Origin: an uncultured Burkholderiales bacterium | GTDB lineage: Bacteria > Pseudomonadota > Gammaproteobacteria > Burkholderiales > Burkholderiaceae_C | NCBI GenBank assembly: GCA_937873395.1 | Contig: CALMYH010000106.1 | Coordinates: forward strand, 1-64,000 | Direction of reading: 5' to 3' | Length of the DNA: 64,000 bases | Position numbers and translations under genes: made by a program | In this document: positions 33,557-44,424 of the stretch, in pieces | How positions within the stretch are numbered: position 1 is the stretch's first letter | How the letters are laid out: every line of letters starts with the position of its first letter | The notes under the pieces: model-generated | What the model was told of the DNA's origin: nothing | Databases searched by the model: none | Seen by the model: only the letters and a program-made list of their open reading frames with translations

Positions 33557-33562
33557 TACAAT
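33557..33562 (+). promoter_or_regulatory. Possible -10 box (TACAAT) of petABC
   Basis: TACAAT, five of six matches, 47 bp before the petA ATG; no convincing -35. A degenerate FNR-like sequence (ATGAC-aaag-ATCAA, 33466-33479) lies about 80 bp further upstream, too divergent and too far for confidence. Confidence 0.3.
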
Positions 33563-33609
33563 GCAGGGTTGTCCCCAGTGTCTCCTTCTATCCAGTTCGA
33601 AAGATTCCC

Positions 33610-34218
33610 ATGAGTGAAGCAAGCACCGATGCGTCTGTCGATAACAGCCGCCGTACCTGGCTGATCACCTCCTGCGCCATGGGTGGCGTGGGTGCTGCCG
33701 CCGTGGCGGTGCCTTTTGTGGCCAGCTTTCAGCCTTCGGAGCGGGCCAAGGCGGCCGGCGCCTCGGTGGAAGTGGATGTGTCCACCATTGCGCCAGGGGA
33801 GATGCTGACGGTCGAATGGCGGGGCAAGCCGGTCTGGATCATGCGCCGCACCGAAGAGCAACTGGCCGCGCTGGAGCAGTTGGACGACCAGCTGGCCGAC
33901 CCCCAGTCGCGACGCACCGCCTACCCCACGCCCCCTTACGCCCAGAACCGCCACCGCTCGATCAAGCCCGAAATCCTGGTGGCCGTCGGCATCTGCACCC
34001 ACCTGGGTTGCTCTCCGGGTGCGCGTTTCACGCCCGGTCCCCAGCCCTCGCTGCCCGATGACTGGAAGGGCGGTTTCTTCTGTGCCTGCCACGGCTCCAC
34101 CTTCGACCTGGCGGGGCGCGTGTTCCGCAACAAGCCCGCTCCGGACAACCTGGAGGTGCCGCCGCACCACTATGTGTCCGAGAACATCCTGCTCGTGGGC
34201 GAGGAGCAGTCGGCCTGA
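33610..34218 (+). CDS. petA: Ubiquinol-cytochrome c reductase, Rieske iron-sulfur subunit
   Basis: Carries electrons from ubiquinol to cytochrome c1. 202 residues from ATG 33610. A twin-arginine N-terminus (SRRTWLITSC) and membrane anchor (GGVGAAAVAVPFVASFQP) fit Tat-dependent insertion. The 2Fe-2S ligands are in CTHLGC and CACHGS. The segment between anchor and cluster holds the usual Rieske linker. petB follows after 43 bp. Confidence 0.96.
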   Translation: MSEASTDASVDNSRRTWLITSCAMGGVGAAAVAVPFVASFQPSERAKAAGASVEVDVSTIAPGEMLTVEWRGKPVWIMRRTEEQLAALEQLDDQLADPQSRRTAYPTPPYAQNRHRSIKPEILVAVGICTHLGCSPGARFTPGPQPSLPDDWKGGFFCACHGSTFDLAGRVFRNKPAPDNLEVPPHHYVSENILLVGEEQSA

Positions 34219-34261
34219 GCGGCCCCGGCTGGCAGCAGACAACTGACAACAGAGGCACCCC

Positions 34262-35740
34262 ATGGCTGAATACAAAGAGATTTCTCCCGACGCCCCCGCG
34301 GGCCAGAAGCTGCTGAACTGGATCGACAACCGGTTCCCGCTCTCCAAGCTCTTCAATGAGCACATGGCCGAATACTACGCGCCGAAGAACTTCAACTGGT
34401 GGTACATCTTCGGTTCGCTGGCGCTGCTGGTGCTGGTGATCCAGATCGTCACCGGCATCTTCCTGGTGATGCACTACAAGCCGGACGCCACGCTCAACGC
34501 TGCGGGTGTACCGGTGGCGTTCGCCTCGGTCGAATACATCATGCGCGACGTGCCCTGGGGCTGGCTGATCCGCTACATGCACTCGACAGGCGCCTCGGCG
34601 TTCTTTGTCGTGGTCTACCTGCACATGTTCCGCGGCCTGATCTACGGCTCCTACCGCAAGCCGCGCGAACTGGTCTGGATCTTCGGCTGTGCCATCTTCC
34701 TGGTGCTGATGGCCGAAGCCTTCATGGGTTACCTGCTGCCCTGGGGTCAGATGTCCTACTGGGGTGCCCAGGTGATCGTCAACCTGTTCTCCGCCATCCC
34801 CTTCATCGGTCCTGATCTGGCCCTGCTGATCCGTGGCGATTACGTGGTCGGCGACGCCACCCTGAACCGCTTCTTCAGCTTCCACGTGATCGCGGTTCCG
34901 CTGGTGCTGCTGGGTCTGGTGGTGGCGCACATCATTGCCCTGCACGAAGTGGGGTCCAACAACCCCGACGGCGTGGAGATCAAGGCCAACAAGGACGCCA
35001 GCGGCAAGCCCGTGGACGGCATTCCGTTCCACCCCTACTACAGCGTGCACGACATCTTCGGTGTTTCGCTCTTCCTGCTGGTGTTCTCGGCGATCGTGTT
35101 CTTTGCGCCCGAGTTCGGCGGCTATTTCCTGGAGTTCAACAACTTCATTCCGGCCGATCCGCTGGTCACCCCGCTGCACATTGCCCCGGTCTGGTATTTC
35201 ACTCCCTTCTACTCCATCCTGCGGGCCGTGACCTCGGCCTTCATGCCCTACCTGTGGCTGTTCCTGGTGGTGCTGGGCCTGGTCATCGTCAACCGGGGCC
35301 AACTGCCCGGCCTGGTGAAGATGGGTTACTGGGGCATGGTCGCGGTGCTGTTCTTCTGGTTCGGCGTGCCGGCCGTGGTCGGTTCCTGGTTCGGCATGGA
35401 GATCAGCAACCCGCTGCTGGTCGGCTCCGATGCCAAGTTCTGGGGCGTGGTGGCCATGGGCGGTGCCGTGATCGTCCTGTTCTTCCTGCCCTGGCTCGAC
35501 CAGAGCCCGGTCAAATCGATCCGCTACCGTCCCCGCTGGAACCTCTGGCTCTACGTGGTGTTCGTGATCAACTTCCTGATCCTGGGCTACCTCGGTGTGC
35601 TGCCACCCTTCCCGGTCGGTGAATTCGTGTCCCAGGTCGGCACGCTGTTCTACTTCGGCTTCTTCCTGATGATGCCCTGGTGGACACGGCTGGGTGAATT
35701 CAAGCCTGTGCCGGCCCGCGTGACCTTCACGCCCCATTGA
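34262..35740 (+). CDS. petB: Ubiquinol-cytochrome c reductase, cytochrome b
   Basis: Membrane core of complex III with two b hemes and the Qo and Qi sites. 492 residues, longer than mitochondrial cytochrome b because of extra C-terminal membrane segments. Heme His ligands lie in MHSTGASAFFVVVYLHMFRG and in SFHVIAVPLVLLGLVVAHII. The Qo motif is Pro309-Val-Trp-Tyr312 (PVWY) rather than PEWY; I recall this variant as known in some beta/gammaproteobacteria. The stop is followed closely by the petC start region. Confidence 0.97.
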   Translation: MAEYKEISPDAPAGQKLLNWIDNRFPLSKLFNEHMAEYYAPKNFNWWYIFGSLALLVLVIQIVTGIFLVMHYKPDATLNAAGVPVAFASVEYIMRDVPWGWLIRYMHSTGASAFFVVVYLHMFRGLIYGSYRKPRELVWIFGCAIFLVLMAEAFMGYLLPWGQMSYWGAQVIVNLFSAIPFIGPDLALLIRGDYVVGDATLNRFFSFHVIAVPLVLLGLVVAHIIALHEVGSNNPDGVEIKANKDASGKPVDGIPFHPYYSVHDIFGVSLFLLVFSAIVFFAPEFGGYFLEFNNFIPADPLVTPLHIAPVWYFTPFYSILRAVTSAFMPYLWLFLVVLGLVIVNRGQLPGLVKMGYWGMVAVLFFWFGVPAVVGSWFGMEISNPLLVGSDAKFWGVVAMGGAVIVLFFLPWLDQSPVKSIRYRPRWNLWLYVVFVINFLILGYLGVLPPFPVGEFVSQVGTLFYFGFFLMMPWWTRLGEFKPVPARVTFTPH

Positions 35741-35769
35741 GTGCATCGAACGAATCCGGAGTCAAGCAA

Positions 35770-36525
35770 ATGAAAAAAATCCTTCTGGGCTTCATCGTGG
35801 CCTTGGGACTTTCCGGCGTGGCGCACTCTGCCGGAGTGGCGTTCCCGCTGGACAAGGCACCCAACCGCACCAACGACATGGCAGCCCTGCAGAACGGCGC
35901 CAAGCTGTTCGTCAACTACTGCCTGAATTGCCACTCGGCTTCCTTCATGCGCTTCAACCGCCTGCGCGATATCGGCCTGACCGACAAGCAGATTGCGGAG
36001 AACCTGGCGTTCACCACCGACAAGATCGGCGACACCATGGTGGCTGCCATCAATCCCCGCCAGGCCAAGGACTGGTTCGGTGGGGTGCCGCCGGACCTGA
36101 CCCTGGTCGCGCGCTCGCGTGCCAGCGGTGCCGGGTCGGGTCCTGACTACCTGTTCACACTGCTGCGCACCTACTACCGGGACGACACCAAACCGACCGG
36201 ATGGAACAACCTGGTGTTCCCCAACATCGGCATGCCCAACCCGCTGTGGGAACTGCAGGGTGAGCGTGCGCCGGTCTACGACAAGGTCAGCTCCCATGGC
36301 CAGGAGGTCGAGGTGTTCCGTGGCTGGGACACGGTCAAGCCGGGCACCATGAGTCAGGCCGAGTACGACCGCAACGTGGGTGATCTGGTGGCTTTCCTGC
36401 AATGGATGGCCGAGCCGGAGCAGAACAACCGAATCCGCCTCGGCGTCTGGGTCATGCTGTTCCTGTCGGTCTTCACGCTGGTCGCCTGGCGCCTGAATGC
36501 GGCCTACTGGAAGGACGTCAAGTAA
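35770..36525 (+). CDS. petC: Ubiquinol-cytochrome c reductase, cytochrome c1
   Basis: 251 residues from ATG 35770, which begins a clear Sec signal peptide (KKILLGFIVALGLSGVAHSA); an in-frame TTG 33 bp upstream would add a polar leader. Heme c attaches at CLNCH in FVNYCLNCHSASFMRF. The sixth ligand Met is probably in FPNIGMPNPLWE. A C-terminal membrane anchor (VWVMLFLSVFTLVAWRL) precedes the usual short basic end. A strong terminator follows 56 bp downstream. Confidence 0.96.
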   Translation: MKKILLGFIVALGLSGVAHSAGVAFPLDKAPNRTNDMAALQNGAKLFVNYCLNCHSASFMRFNRLRDIGLTDKQIAENLAFTTDKIGDTMVAAINPRQAKDWFGGVPPDLTLVARSRASGAGSGPDYLFTLLRTYYRDDTKPTGWNNLVFPNIGMPNPLWELQGERAPVYDKVSSHGQEVEVFRGWDTVKPGTMSQAEYDRNVGDLVAFLQWMAEPEQNNRIRLGVWVMLFLSVFTLVAWRLNAAYWKDVK

Positions 36526-36580
36526 CATTCGCCCCTGACTTGACCGGCGCGCGCCGCCTCGGTCACAGATGACGGGCTCG

Positions 36581-36628
36581 CAGTGGCTTGCCGCATCGTT
36601 GCGATGCGTCTGCAAGCCACTGTTTTTT
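36581..36628 (+). terminator. Strong intrinsic terminator between petC and sspA
   Basis: CAGTGGCTTGC (36581-36591) pairs with GCAAGCCACTG (36612-36622); inside, CGCATCG (36592-36598) pairs with CGATGCG (36602-36608). A TTTTTT tract follows at 36623-36628. It ends only 20 nt before the sspA ATG, so it could act as a leader attenuator for sspA as well as end petABC. Confidence 0.9.
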
Positions 36629-36648
36629 GCTTCAAGGAGACTTTTCCC

Positions 36649-37260
36649 ATGATGGTCCTGTACTCGGGCACCACCTGCCCTTATTCCCATCGTTGCCGTT
36701 TCGTGCTGTTCGAGAAGGGAATGGACTTCGAGATCCGTGATGTCGATCTCTACAACAAGCCCGAGGACATCGCGGTCATGAACCCCTATGGCCAGGTGCC
36801 TATCCTGGTCGAGCGTGACCTGATCCTGTATGAGTCGAACATCATCAACGAGTACATCGATGAACGGTTCCCGCACCCGCAGCTGATGCCCGGTGATCCG
36901 GTCGACCGGGCCCGCGTCCGCCTGTTCCTGCTGAATTTCGAAAAGGAACTGTTCACCCACGTCTCCACCCTGGAGTCGCGGGCCGCGAAGGGCAATGACA
37001 AGGCGCTGGAAAAGGCCCGTTCGCACATTCGCGACCGCCTGACCCAGCTGGCCCCGGTGTTCCTGAAGAACAAGTTCATGCTCGGCGAAAACTTCTCGAT
37101 GCTCGACGTGGCCATTGCCCCGCTGCTCTGGCGGCTGGATTTCTACGGCATCGAGCTCAGCAAGAATGCGGCGCCGCTGCTCAAGTATGCCGAGAGGATC
37201 TTTTCGCGTCCGGCCTACATCGAGGCACTGACCCCGTCGGAAAAGGTCATGCGCAAGTGA
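36649..37260 (+). CDS. sspA: Stringent starvation protein A
   Basis: GST-fold, RNA-polymerase-associated protein important in starvation and acid stress. 203 residues from ATG 36649, with aaggaga 9-15 nt upstream; the longer open frame runs into the terminator hairpin. N-terminal MMVLYSGTTCPYSHRCRFVL is the thioredoxin-fold start and NPYGQVPILVERDLILYES the GST glutathione-site region, which does not act catalytically in SspA. sspB follows after 54 bp, the normal pairing. Confidence 0.95.
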   Translation: MMVLYSGTTCPYSHRCRFVLFEKGMDFEIRDVDLYNKPEDIAVMNPYGQVPILVERDLILYESNIINEYIDERFPHPQLMPGDPVDRARVRLFLLNFEKELFTHVSTLESRAAKGNDKALEKARSHIRDRLTQLAPVFLKNKFMLGENFSMLDVAIAPLLWRLDFYGIELSKNAAPLLKYAERIFSRPAYIEALTPSEKVMRK

Positions 37261-37314
37261 TCGCCGGCCGGCCGTGAAGGCCGGCTGCGATTGCGACCCG
37301 GAGCGCCCATCGGC

Positions 37315-37809
37315 ATGCAACAGGACATTCCTTCCACCCGCCCGTATCTCATCCGTGCGCTGCACGAATGGTGTACCGACAACGGCTTTTCGCCCTATCT
37401 GGCGGTCCAGGTGGACGCCTCCGTCCAGGTGCCGGTCGAGTACGTCAAGAATGGCGAGATCGTGCTGAACGTCAGTTTTGACGCCACGAGCGGCTTGCGC
37501 ATGGGCAACGAGTTCATCGAATTCAAGGCCCGTTTCGGAGGCGTGGCGCGTGACATCATGGTGCCGGTCGATCATGTGATCGCCATTTACGCAAGAGAAA
37601 ACGGGCAGGGCATGGCCTTTCCGGCGCCAGCCCCGGCCGCAGGCGCTGGTCAGCGCCCCCACGAGGCAGTTGCAGGCAGTCATGAGGCCGCGTCTCCCTC
37701 GCCTTCGCTGCGCCCGGTGGACGCGGCCGCATCCTCACCGCCCGCCACCGATCCGCCACCGGTGCCGCCACGCCCTGACGGACGGCCCCAGCTCAAGCGG
37801 GTCAAGTAG
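37315..37809 (+). CDS. sspB: ClpXP adaptor, stringent starvation protein B
   Basis: Delivers ssrA-tagged proteins to ClpXP. 164 residues from ATG 37315. The folded domain spans about residues 1-105 (RPYLIRALHEWCTDNGFSPY; NVSFDATSGLRMGNEFIEFK; ARFGGVARDIMVPV). A long Pro/Ala-rich linker leads to the ClpX-binding tail GRPQLKRVK, matching the known XB motif. Its stop overlaps a TAGAAT that may be the -10 box of the tRNA. Confidence 0.95.
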   Translation: MQQDIPSTRPYLIRALHEWCTDNGFSPYLAVQVDASVQVPVEYVKNGEIVLNVSFDATSGLRMGNEFIEFKARFGGVARDIMVPVDHVIAIYARENGQGMAFPAPAPAAGAGQRPHEAVAGSHEAASPSPSLRPVDAAASSPPATDPPPVPPRPDGRPQLKRVK

Positions 37810-37821
37810 AATTTCAGCCGG

Positions 37822-37897
37822 GCCGCTTTAGCTCAGTTGGTAGAGCACTCGCCTTGTAAGCGATAGGTCGTCTGTTCGAGTCAGACAAGCGGCACCA
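37822..37897 (+). tRNA. tRNA-Thr (anticodon TGT)
   Basis: 76 nt with encoded CCA. Acceptor stem GCCGCTT/AAGCGGC, D-arm AGCTCAGTTGGTAGAGC, anticodon loop CTTGTAA (anticodon TGT, reading ACA/ACG), T-arm GTCTG-TTCGAGT-CAGAC. It starts 12 bp after sspB; a TAGAAT at 37807-37812 may be its -10 box. Confidence 0.97.
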
Positions 37898-37936
37898 TCC
37901 TGTCCGGATGGCCGTCTGGCGCCCGCAGCGGCGCAT

Positions 37937-38254
37937 TCAGCGCCCCCGGGCTTGGATTTTGATCCGGATGCCGGTAACCTTGGGATCCAGCCGGTTCAGG
38001 TCCTGCAACAACAGGGGAGTCAGGTGCCTGAGTTTGGCGGCCACGGCCGGGTTGCCGACGATCAGGCACCACTGGGTTTCCTCCAGGGGACCGGCCTGGA
38101 TCTGTGACCGGAGGCCGGCGGGAATCCGGTGAAGCACATGCGCCAGCAGGTCCTGCGACCTCCGGGCGCGCTCCATCAGGGCGGCCAGGCTTGGCGCTTC
38201 GATGGCGGCCTGCTCCAGGCTGTAGATGCGTGAGGGTGGCCGGACGGACGACAC
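37937..38254 (-). CDS. DciA-like (DUF721) protein
   Basis: About 105 residues on the minus strand. The core LEQAAIEAPSLAALMERARR and the C-terminal EETQWCLIVGNPAVAAKLRH are typical of DUF721; DciA members in bacteria without DnaC load the replicative helicase DnaB. The start is uncertain: GTG 38254 (used here) avoids the divergent peptidase gene, while GTG 38299 would make the two start codons overlap. It is often found near an M23 peptidase and secA in betaproteobacteria (memory). Confidence 0.8.
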   Translation of the reverse strand: MSSVRPPSRIYSLEQAAIEAPSLAALMERARRSQDLLAHVLHRIPAGLRSQIQAGPLEETQWCLIVGNPAVAAKLRHLTPLLLQDLNRLDPKVTGIRIKIQARGR

Positions 38255-38293
38255 GGATGGGCTAGCAGCGCCACAGGCGCAAAAGGACAAGTT

Positions 38294-39229
38294 TTGCACA
38301 TCATTATCACGGACGCCTGGCTGGCCAGGAGTCAGGCACTGCACCTCAATGGCTGGAAGCTGCTGCTGGCGGGCTTTCTCACGTCCCTTCTGCTGGTGAT
38401 GGGAGCCATCGCCAGTTACCACTGGGTGTTTCTGGAGGGCGTGCGCCAAGGCTGGCCGGGATTCGCTTCCGTGGCCCGCCTGGTGCACCAGAACGAGCTC
38501 GACTCCAAGGATGCCTATCTCAGGGCCAATCTGGACGCCATGGCCCGCAAGCTCGGTGAGATGCAGGCCCGAATGATCCAGATCGACGCGCTCGGGGAGC
38601 GGGTGGCCGGGTTGGCCGGTCTCAACCCGGAAGATTTCAGGCCAGCCGGTGCCGGCGGCGCGCTGGTGGCCGATCGCCCGCTGGACCTCCAGGAGCTGCT
38701 CCAGTCGATGGACCGGCTCGACGGCGTCACCGGATCGCAGGTCGACTGGCTGACGGTGGTCGAGTCCCGGCTGTTCGATCAGCGGATCCAGCGCAGCCTG
38801 GTGCCCACCGAGGAGCCCGTCGCGGGTGGGCGCATCGGCTCGGGTTTCGGTTTTCGCATCGACCCCATCACCGGACGGAGCGCCATGCACACGGGGCTCG
38901 ATTTCCCGGCCGACACCGGAACTCCCATTCTGGCAGCGGCCGGAGGGGTGGTGGTGGTGCAGGAATACCATCCCGCCTATGGCAAGATGGTCGAGATCGA
39001 TCATGGCAATGACCTGATCACGCGCTACGCCCACGCATCGAGGGTTCACGTCGCCAAAGGTGAAATTGTCCGGCGCGGGCAACACATCGCCGACGTCGGC
39101 TCCACAGGGCGTTCCACCGGACCTCACCTGCATTTCGAGGTGTTGCTGGCGGGGGTTCCTCAGGATCCGCGGCGCTTTCTCGACGCGGGTGACCAGCTCG
39201 CCCGCTCCAGCGGCGGCACCGGCCGCTGA
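38294..39229 (+). CDS. Membrane-anchored M23 (LytM) peptidase
   Basis: 311 residues from TTG 38294, preceded by AAGGAC; the start codon is inferred because no ATG fits. One N-terminal membrane helix (LLLAGFLTSLLLVMGAIASY), a helical spacer (LDAMARKLGEMQARMIQIDA), then a LytM domain with metal ligands in MHTGLDFPAD and HLHFEVL, so it probably retains peptidoglycan endopeptidase activity or acts as an amidase activator. It sits directly before secA. Confidence 0.88.
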   Translation: MHIIITDAWLARSQALHLNGWKLLLAGFLTSLLLVMGAIASYHWVFLEGVRQGWPGFASVARLVHQNELDSKDAYLRANLDAMARKLGEMQARMIQIDALGERVAGLAGLNPEDFRPAGAGGALVADRPLDLQELLQSMDRLDGVTGSQVDWLTVVESRLFDQRIQRSLVPTEEPVAGGRIGSGFGFRIDPITGRSAMHTGLDFPADTGTPILAAAGGVVVVQEYHPAYGKMVEIDHGNDLITRYAHASRVHVAKGEIVRRGQHIADVGSTGRSTGPHLHFEVLLAGVPQDPRRFLDAGDQLARSSGGTGR

Positions 39230-39254
39230 AGTCTCCACAGCGGCGGGCTAAAAT
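39226..39254 (+). promoter_or_regulatory. Candidate secA promoter with embedded dyad
   Basis: CTGAAG (39226-39231), 17-bp spacer, TAAAAT (39249-39254). The -10 box is the loop of an inverted repeat GCGGGC/GCCCGC (39243-39260) that is followed by TTT, so the same bases could also serve as a terminator of the peptidase gene. Confidence 0.45.
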
Positions 39255-39275
39255 GCCCGCTTTGCTCACGAACTG

Positions 39276-39353
39276 CCGACAGGCAAGGTGGCCCGGTCGG
39301 GTCCCCGCCAGCCCTGGCAGCACCGAAGGCATCCATCCTCTACTGCCTGTCGG
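39276..39353 (+). repeat. Long-range inverted repeat in the secA leader
   Basis: CCGACAGGCA (39276-39285) is perfectly complementary to TGCCTGTCGG (39344-39353), enclosing 58 nt with a smaller hairpin GCCA-gccc-TGGC (39307-39318). The structure would close the 5' leader about 32 nt before the secA ATG. E. coli controls secA through SecM translation; nothing like SecM is seen here, so an RNA-based control is only a possibility. Confidence 0.55.
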
Positions 39354-39385
39354 GGCCCCCCGGGCACCCGTCACAGGCCGCAATC

Positions 39386-42130
<2,745 letters not shown>

Positions 42131-42176
42131 AGGTGCTCAAGCCGTCGTCCCGCTTTCCTGACCGGAGTCTGATCCC

Positions 42177-43424
42177 ATGGCTGTCAATTTCACCGCCCCC
42201 CGAGCCCAGGACCTCTTGCCCGTGCCCGGTGTGCGCATCGGTGTGGCGGAGGCAGGGATTCGCAAGGCCAACCGCAAAGACCTCACGGTATTCCTGCTCG
42301 ACGAGGGCTGTGTGGTGGGTGCCGTGTTCACGCGCAACCGCTACGCGGCCGCGCCGGTGCAGGTTTGCCGGGAGCACCTGTCGGCGGGGGCTGGTATGCG
42401 GGCGCTGGTGATCAATACCGGCAACGCGAATGCTGGCACCGGCGAACCGGGCCTGCAGCACGCGCGGCAGACCGCCCATGCACTGGCTCTGGCGCTGGGA
42501 GTGCGCCATGAGCAGGTGCTGCCGTTCTCCACCGGCGTCATCATGGAGCCTTTGCCCATGGACCGCTTGCTGGCAGGCCTGCCGGCCGCGCTGGCCGATG
42601 CGGCGTCGCCAGCAGGCGCATCCGGTGCCCAGTGGCTGAAGGCGGCCGAGGGCATCATGACGACCGATACCCTGCCCAAGGCGATCAGCCGGCAGGTGTC
42701 GGTCGGCGACCGGCCGGTGACCATCAGCGGCATCGCCAAGGGTGCCGGCATGATTCGGCCGAACATGGCCACCATGCTGGGTTACATCGCCACCGATGCG
42801 GCCATTGACCCGGCCCTGATGAACGAACTGGCCCGGCGCTTGGCCGATGCGTCGTTCAACCGCGTCACTGTCGACGGCGATACCTCCACCAACGATTCCT
42901 TCGTCCTGATCGCCACCGGACAGGCGGGCCACGCGCCGCTGCGATCGCTGGACGATATCGAGGGCCGGTCGCTGGTGGCCGGTTTGACCGAGGTGGCCCG
43001 GCATCTGGCCCATGCGCTGGTGCGGGACGGTGAAGGGGCCACCAAGTTCATCTCCGTCCGGGTCGAAGGTGGCCGCACGGCCGACGAATGCCTCAAGGTG
43101 GCCTACGCCGTGGCCCATTCGCCCCTGGTCAAGACGGCTTTTTTTGCCAGCGATCCCAATCTGGGGCGCATCCTGGCGGCGGTGGGCTACGCGGGCATCG
43201 AGGACCTCGATGCCCGTCGCATCGAGTTGCACCTGGGGGATGTGCACGTGGTCCGCGCGGGCGGTCGCCACCCGGACTACCGGGAAGCGGATGGTCAGCG
43301 GGTGATGAAGGAATCCGAAATCCTGGTGCGCATCGGCCTGGGGCGCGGTGACTGCGTCGAGACGGTCTGGACCTGTGACTTCAGCCACGATTACGTCACC
43401 ATCAACGCCGACTACCGTTCCTGA
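42177..43424 (+). CDS. argJ: Glutamate N-acetyltransferase / N-acetylglutamate synthase
   Basis: Bifunctional ArgJ moves the acetyl group from N-acetylornithine to glutamate and may also acetylate glutamate with acetyl-CoA. 415 residues. The self-cleavage and nucleophile Thr is in [14 protein letters not shown]; conserved blocks NTGNANAGTG and [12 protein letters not shown] are present. Only the sequence cannot tell mono- from bifunctional forms. Confidence 0.96.
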   Translation: MAVNFTAPRAQDLLPVPGVRIGVAEAGIRKANRKDLTVFLLDEGCVVGAVFTRNRYAAAPVQVCREHLSAGAGMRALVINTGNANAGTGEPGLQHARQTAHALALALGVRHEQVLPFSTGVIMEPLPMDRLLAGLPAALADAASPAGASGAQWLKAAEGIMTTDTLPKAISRQVSVGDRPVTISGIAKGAGMIRPNMATMLGYIATDAAIDPALMNELARRLADASFNRVTVDGDTSTNDSFVLIATGQAGHAPLRSLDDIEGRSLVAGLTEVARHLAHALVRDGEGATKFISVRVEGGRTADECLKVAYAVAHSPLVKTAFFASDPNLGRILAAVGYAGIEDLDARRIELHLGDVHVVRAGGRHPDYREADGQRVMKESEILVRIGLGRGDCVETVWTCDFSHDYVTINADYRS

Positions 43425-43467
43425 CCACCCCTGTCGCGCTGCTCGCAATTCCCGCGAGGAGCGACCT

Positions 43468-43539
43468 ATGAAGCTTGTCGGAAGACGGTCGCCCGATGTC
43501 TTCGGGTGGGACATCCGCATGCTGAGGATCTTCGGATGA
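43468..43539 (+). CDS. Possible 23-aa leader peptide ORF
   Basis: ATG 43468 is preceded by a good ribosome site (GCGAGGAGC) and encodes MKLVGRRSPDVFGWDIRMLR followed by IFG and stop. The stop overlaps the ATG of the DUF815 gene (ATGA). It has no known relative. It may couple translation of the downstream gene, or be an accident of the intergenic region. Confidence 0.35.
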   Translation: MKLVGRRSPDVFGWDIRMLRIFG

Positions 43540-44414
43540 ATGAAAAATTTGAGCGCCTGATCGAGCGTGCCGAGCAACTGATCACCCGCATCGAGGCGGT
43601 CCTGCCCCGCCCGCTGGGTGCGCCCGACTGGTCGGCGTCAATCGCTTTCCGATACCGCAAGCGCAGCGGCGGGCATGGCGTTCTGGAGCCGGTCCGCCAC
43701 GTGGCCCGCATGGCCCTGGACGATCTGAAGGAGATCGACGGCCAGAAAGACCGCATCCGGCGCAACACCCGGCATTTTGTGCAGGGCCTGCCGGCCAACA
43801 ACGTGCTGCTCACCGGGGCCAGGGGCACGGGCAAGTCCTCGCTGGTCAAGGCCTGCCTGACCGAGTACGCGTCCCATGGCCTGCGCCTGATCGAGGTCGA
43901 CAAGGCCGATCTGGTGGATCTGCCGGACATTGTCGACCTGGTGGCAGATCGCCCGGAGCATTTCATCGTTTTCTGTGACGACCTCAGCTTCGAGGATGGC
44001 GAAGCCGGCTACAAGGCGCTCAAGTCGATCCTGGACGGTTCGGTGTCGGCCGCTGGGCAGAATGTCCTCATCTATGCCACCAGCAACCGCCGCCATCTTC
44101 TGCCCGAATACATGAAGGACAATCTGGCTTACTCCCATACCGAGGATGGCGAGGTGCACCCGGGCGAGGTGGTGGAAGAGAAGATCTCCCTGTCCGAGCG
44201 CTTCGGACTCTGGGTCAGTTTCTATCCGTTCAGCCAGGACGAATACCTGCGCATCGTTGCCCAGTGGCTGTCCGCCTTTGGTGCGGACGCGGCGTCCATC
44301 GAGGCGGCAAGACCGCAGGCGCTGGTCTGGGCGCTGGAGCGGGGTTCGCGCAGCGGGCGGGTGGCCTACCAGTTTGCGCGCGACTTTGCCGGCGGACGGG
44401 GCGAGCCGGCATGA
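43536..44414 (+). CDS. DUF815-family P-loop ATPase
   Basis: 292 residues. AAA-type NTPase: P-loop VLLTGARGTGKSSLVKA near residue 90, Walker B FIVFCDDLSFED, sensor-1-like YATSNRRHLLPEY, and the PFSQDEYLRIV segment conserved in DUF815. Cytoplasmic; no function known. Start ATG 43536 overlaps a 23-codon mini-ORF. The usual downstream partners (a MutT-type protein, yacG, zapD) follow. Confidence 0.9.
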   Translation: MNEKFERLIERAEQLITRIEAVLPRPLGAPDWSASIAFRYRKRSGGHGVLEPVRHVARMALDDLKEIDGQKDRIRRNTRHFVQGLPANNVLLTGARGTGKSSLVKACLTEYASHGLRLIEVDKADLVDLPDIVDLVADRPEHFIVFCDDLSFEDGEAGYKALKSILDGSVSAAGQNVLIYATSNRRHLLPEYMKDNLAYSHTEDGEVHPGEVVEEKISLSERFGLWVSFYPFSQDEYLRIVAQWLSAFGADAASIEAARPQALVWALERGSRSGRVAYQFARDFAGGRGEPA

Positions 44415-44424
44415 GGATGTGCCG

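Noticed and set aside
35737..35769. Earlier TTG start for petC
   Set aside because: It would put 11 polar residues before a canonical Sec signal peptide starting at ATG 35770.
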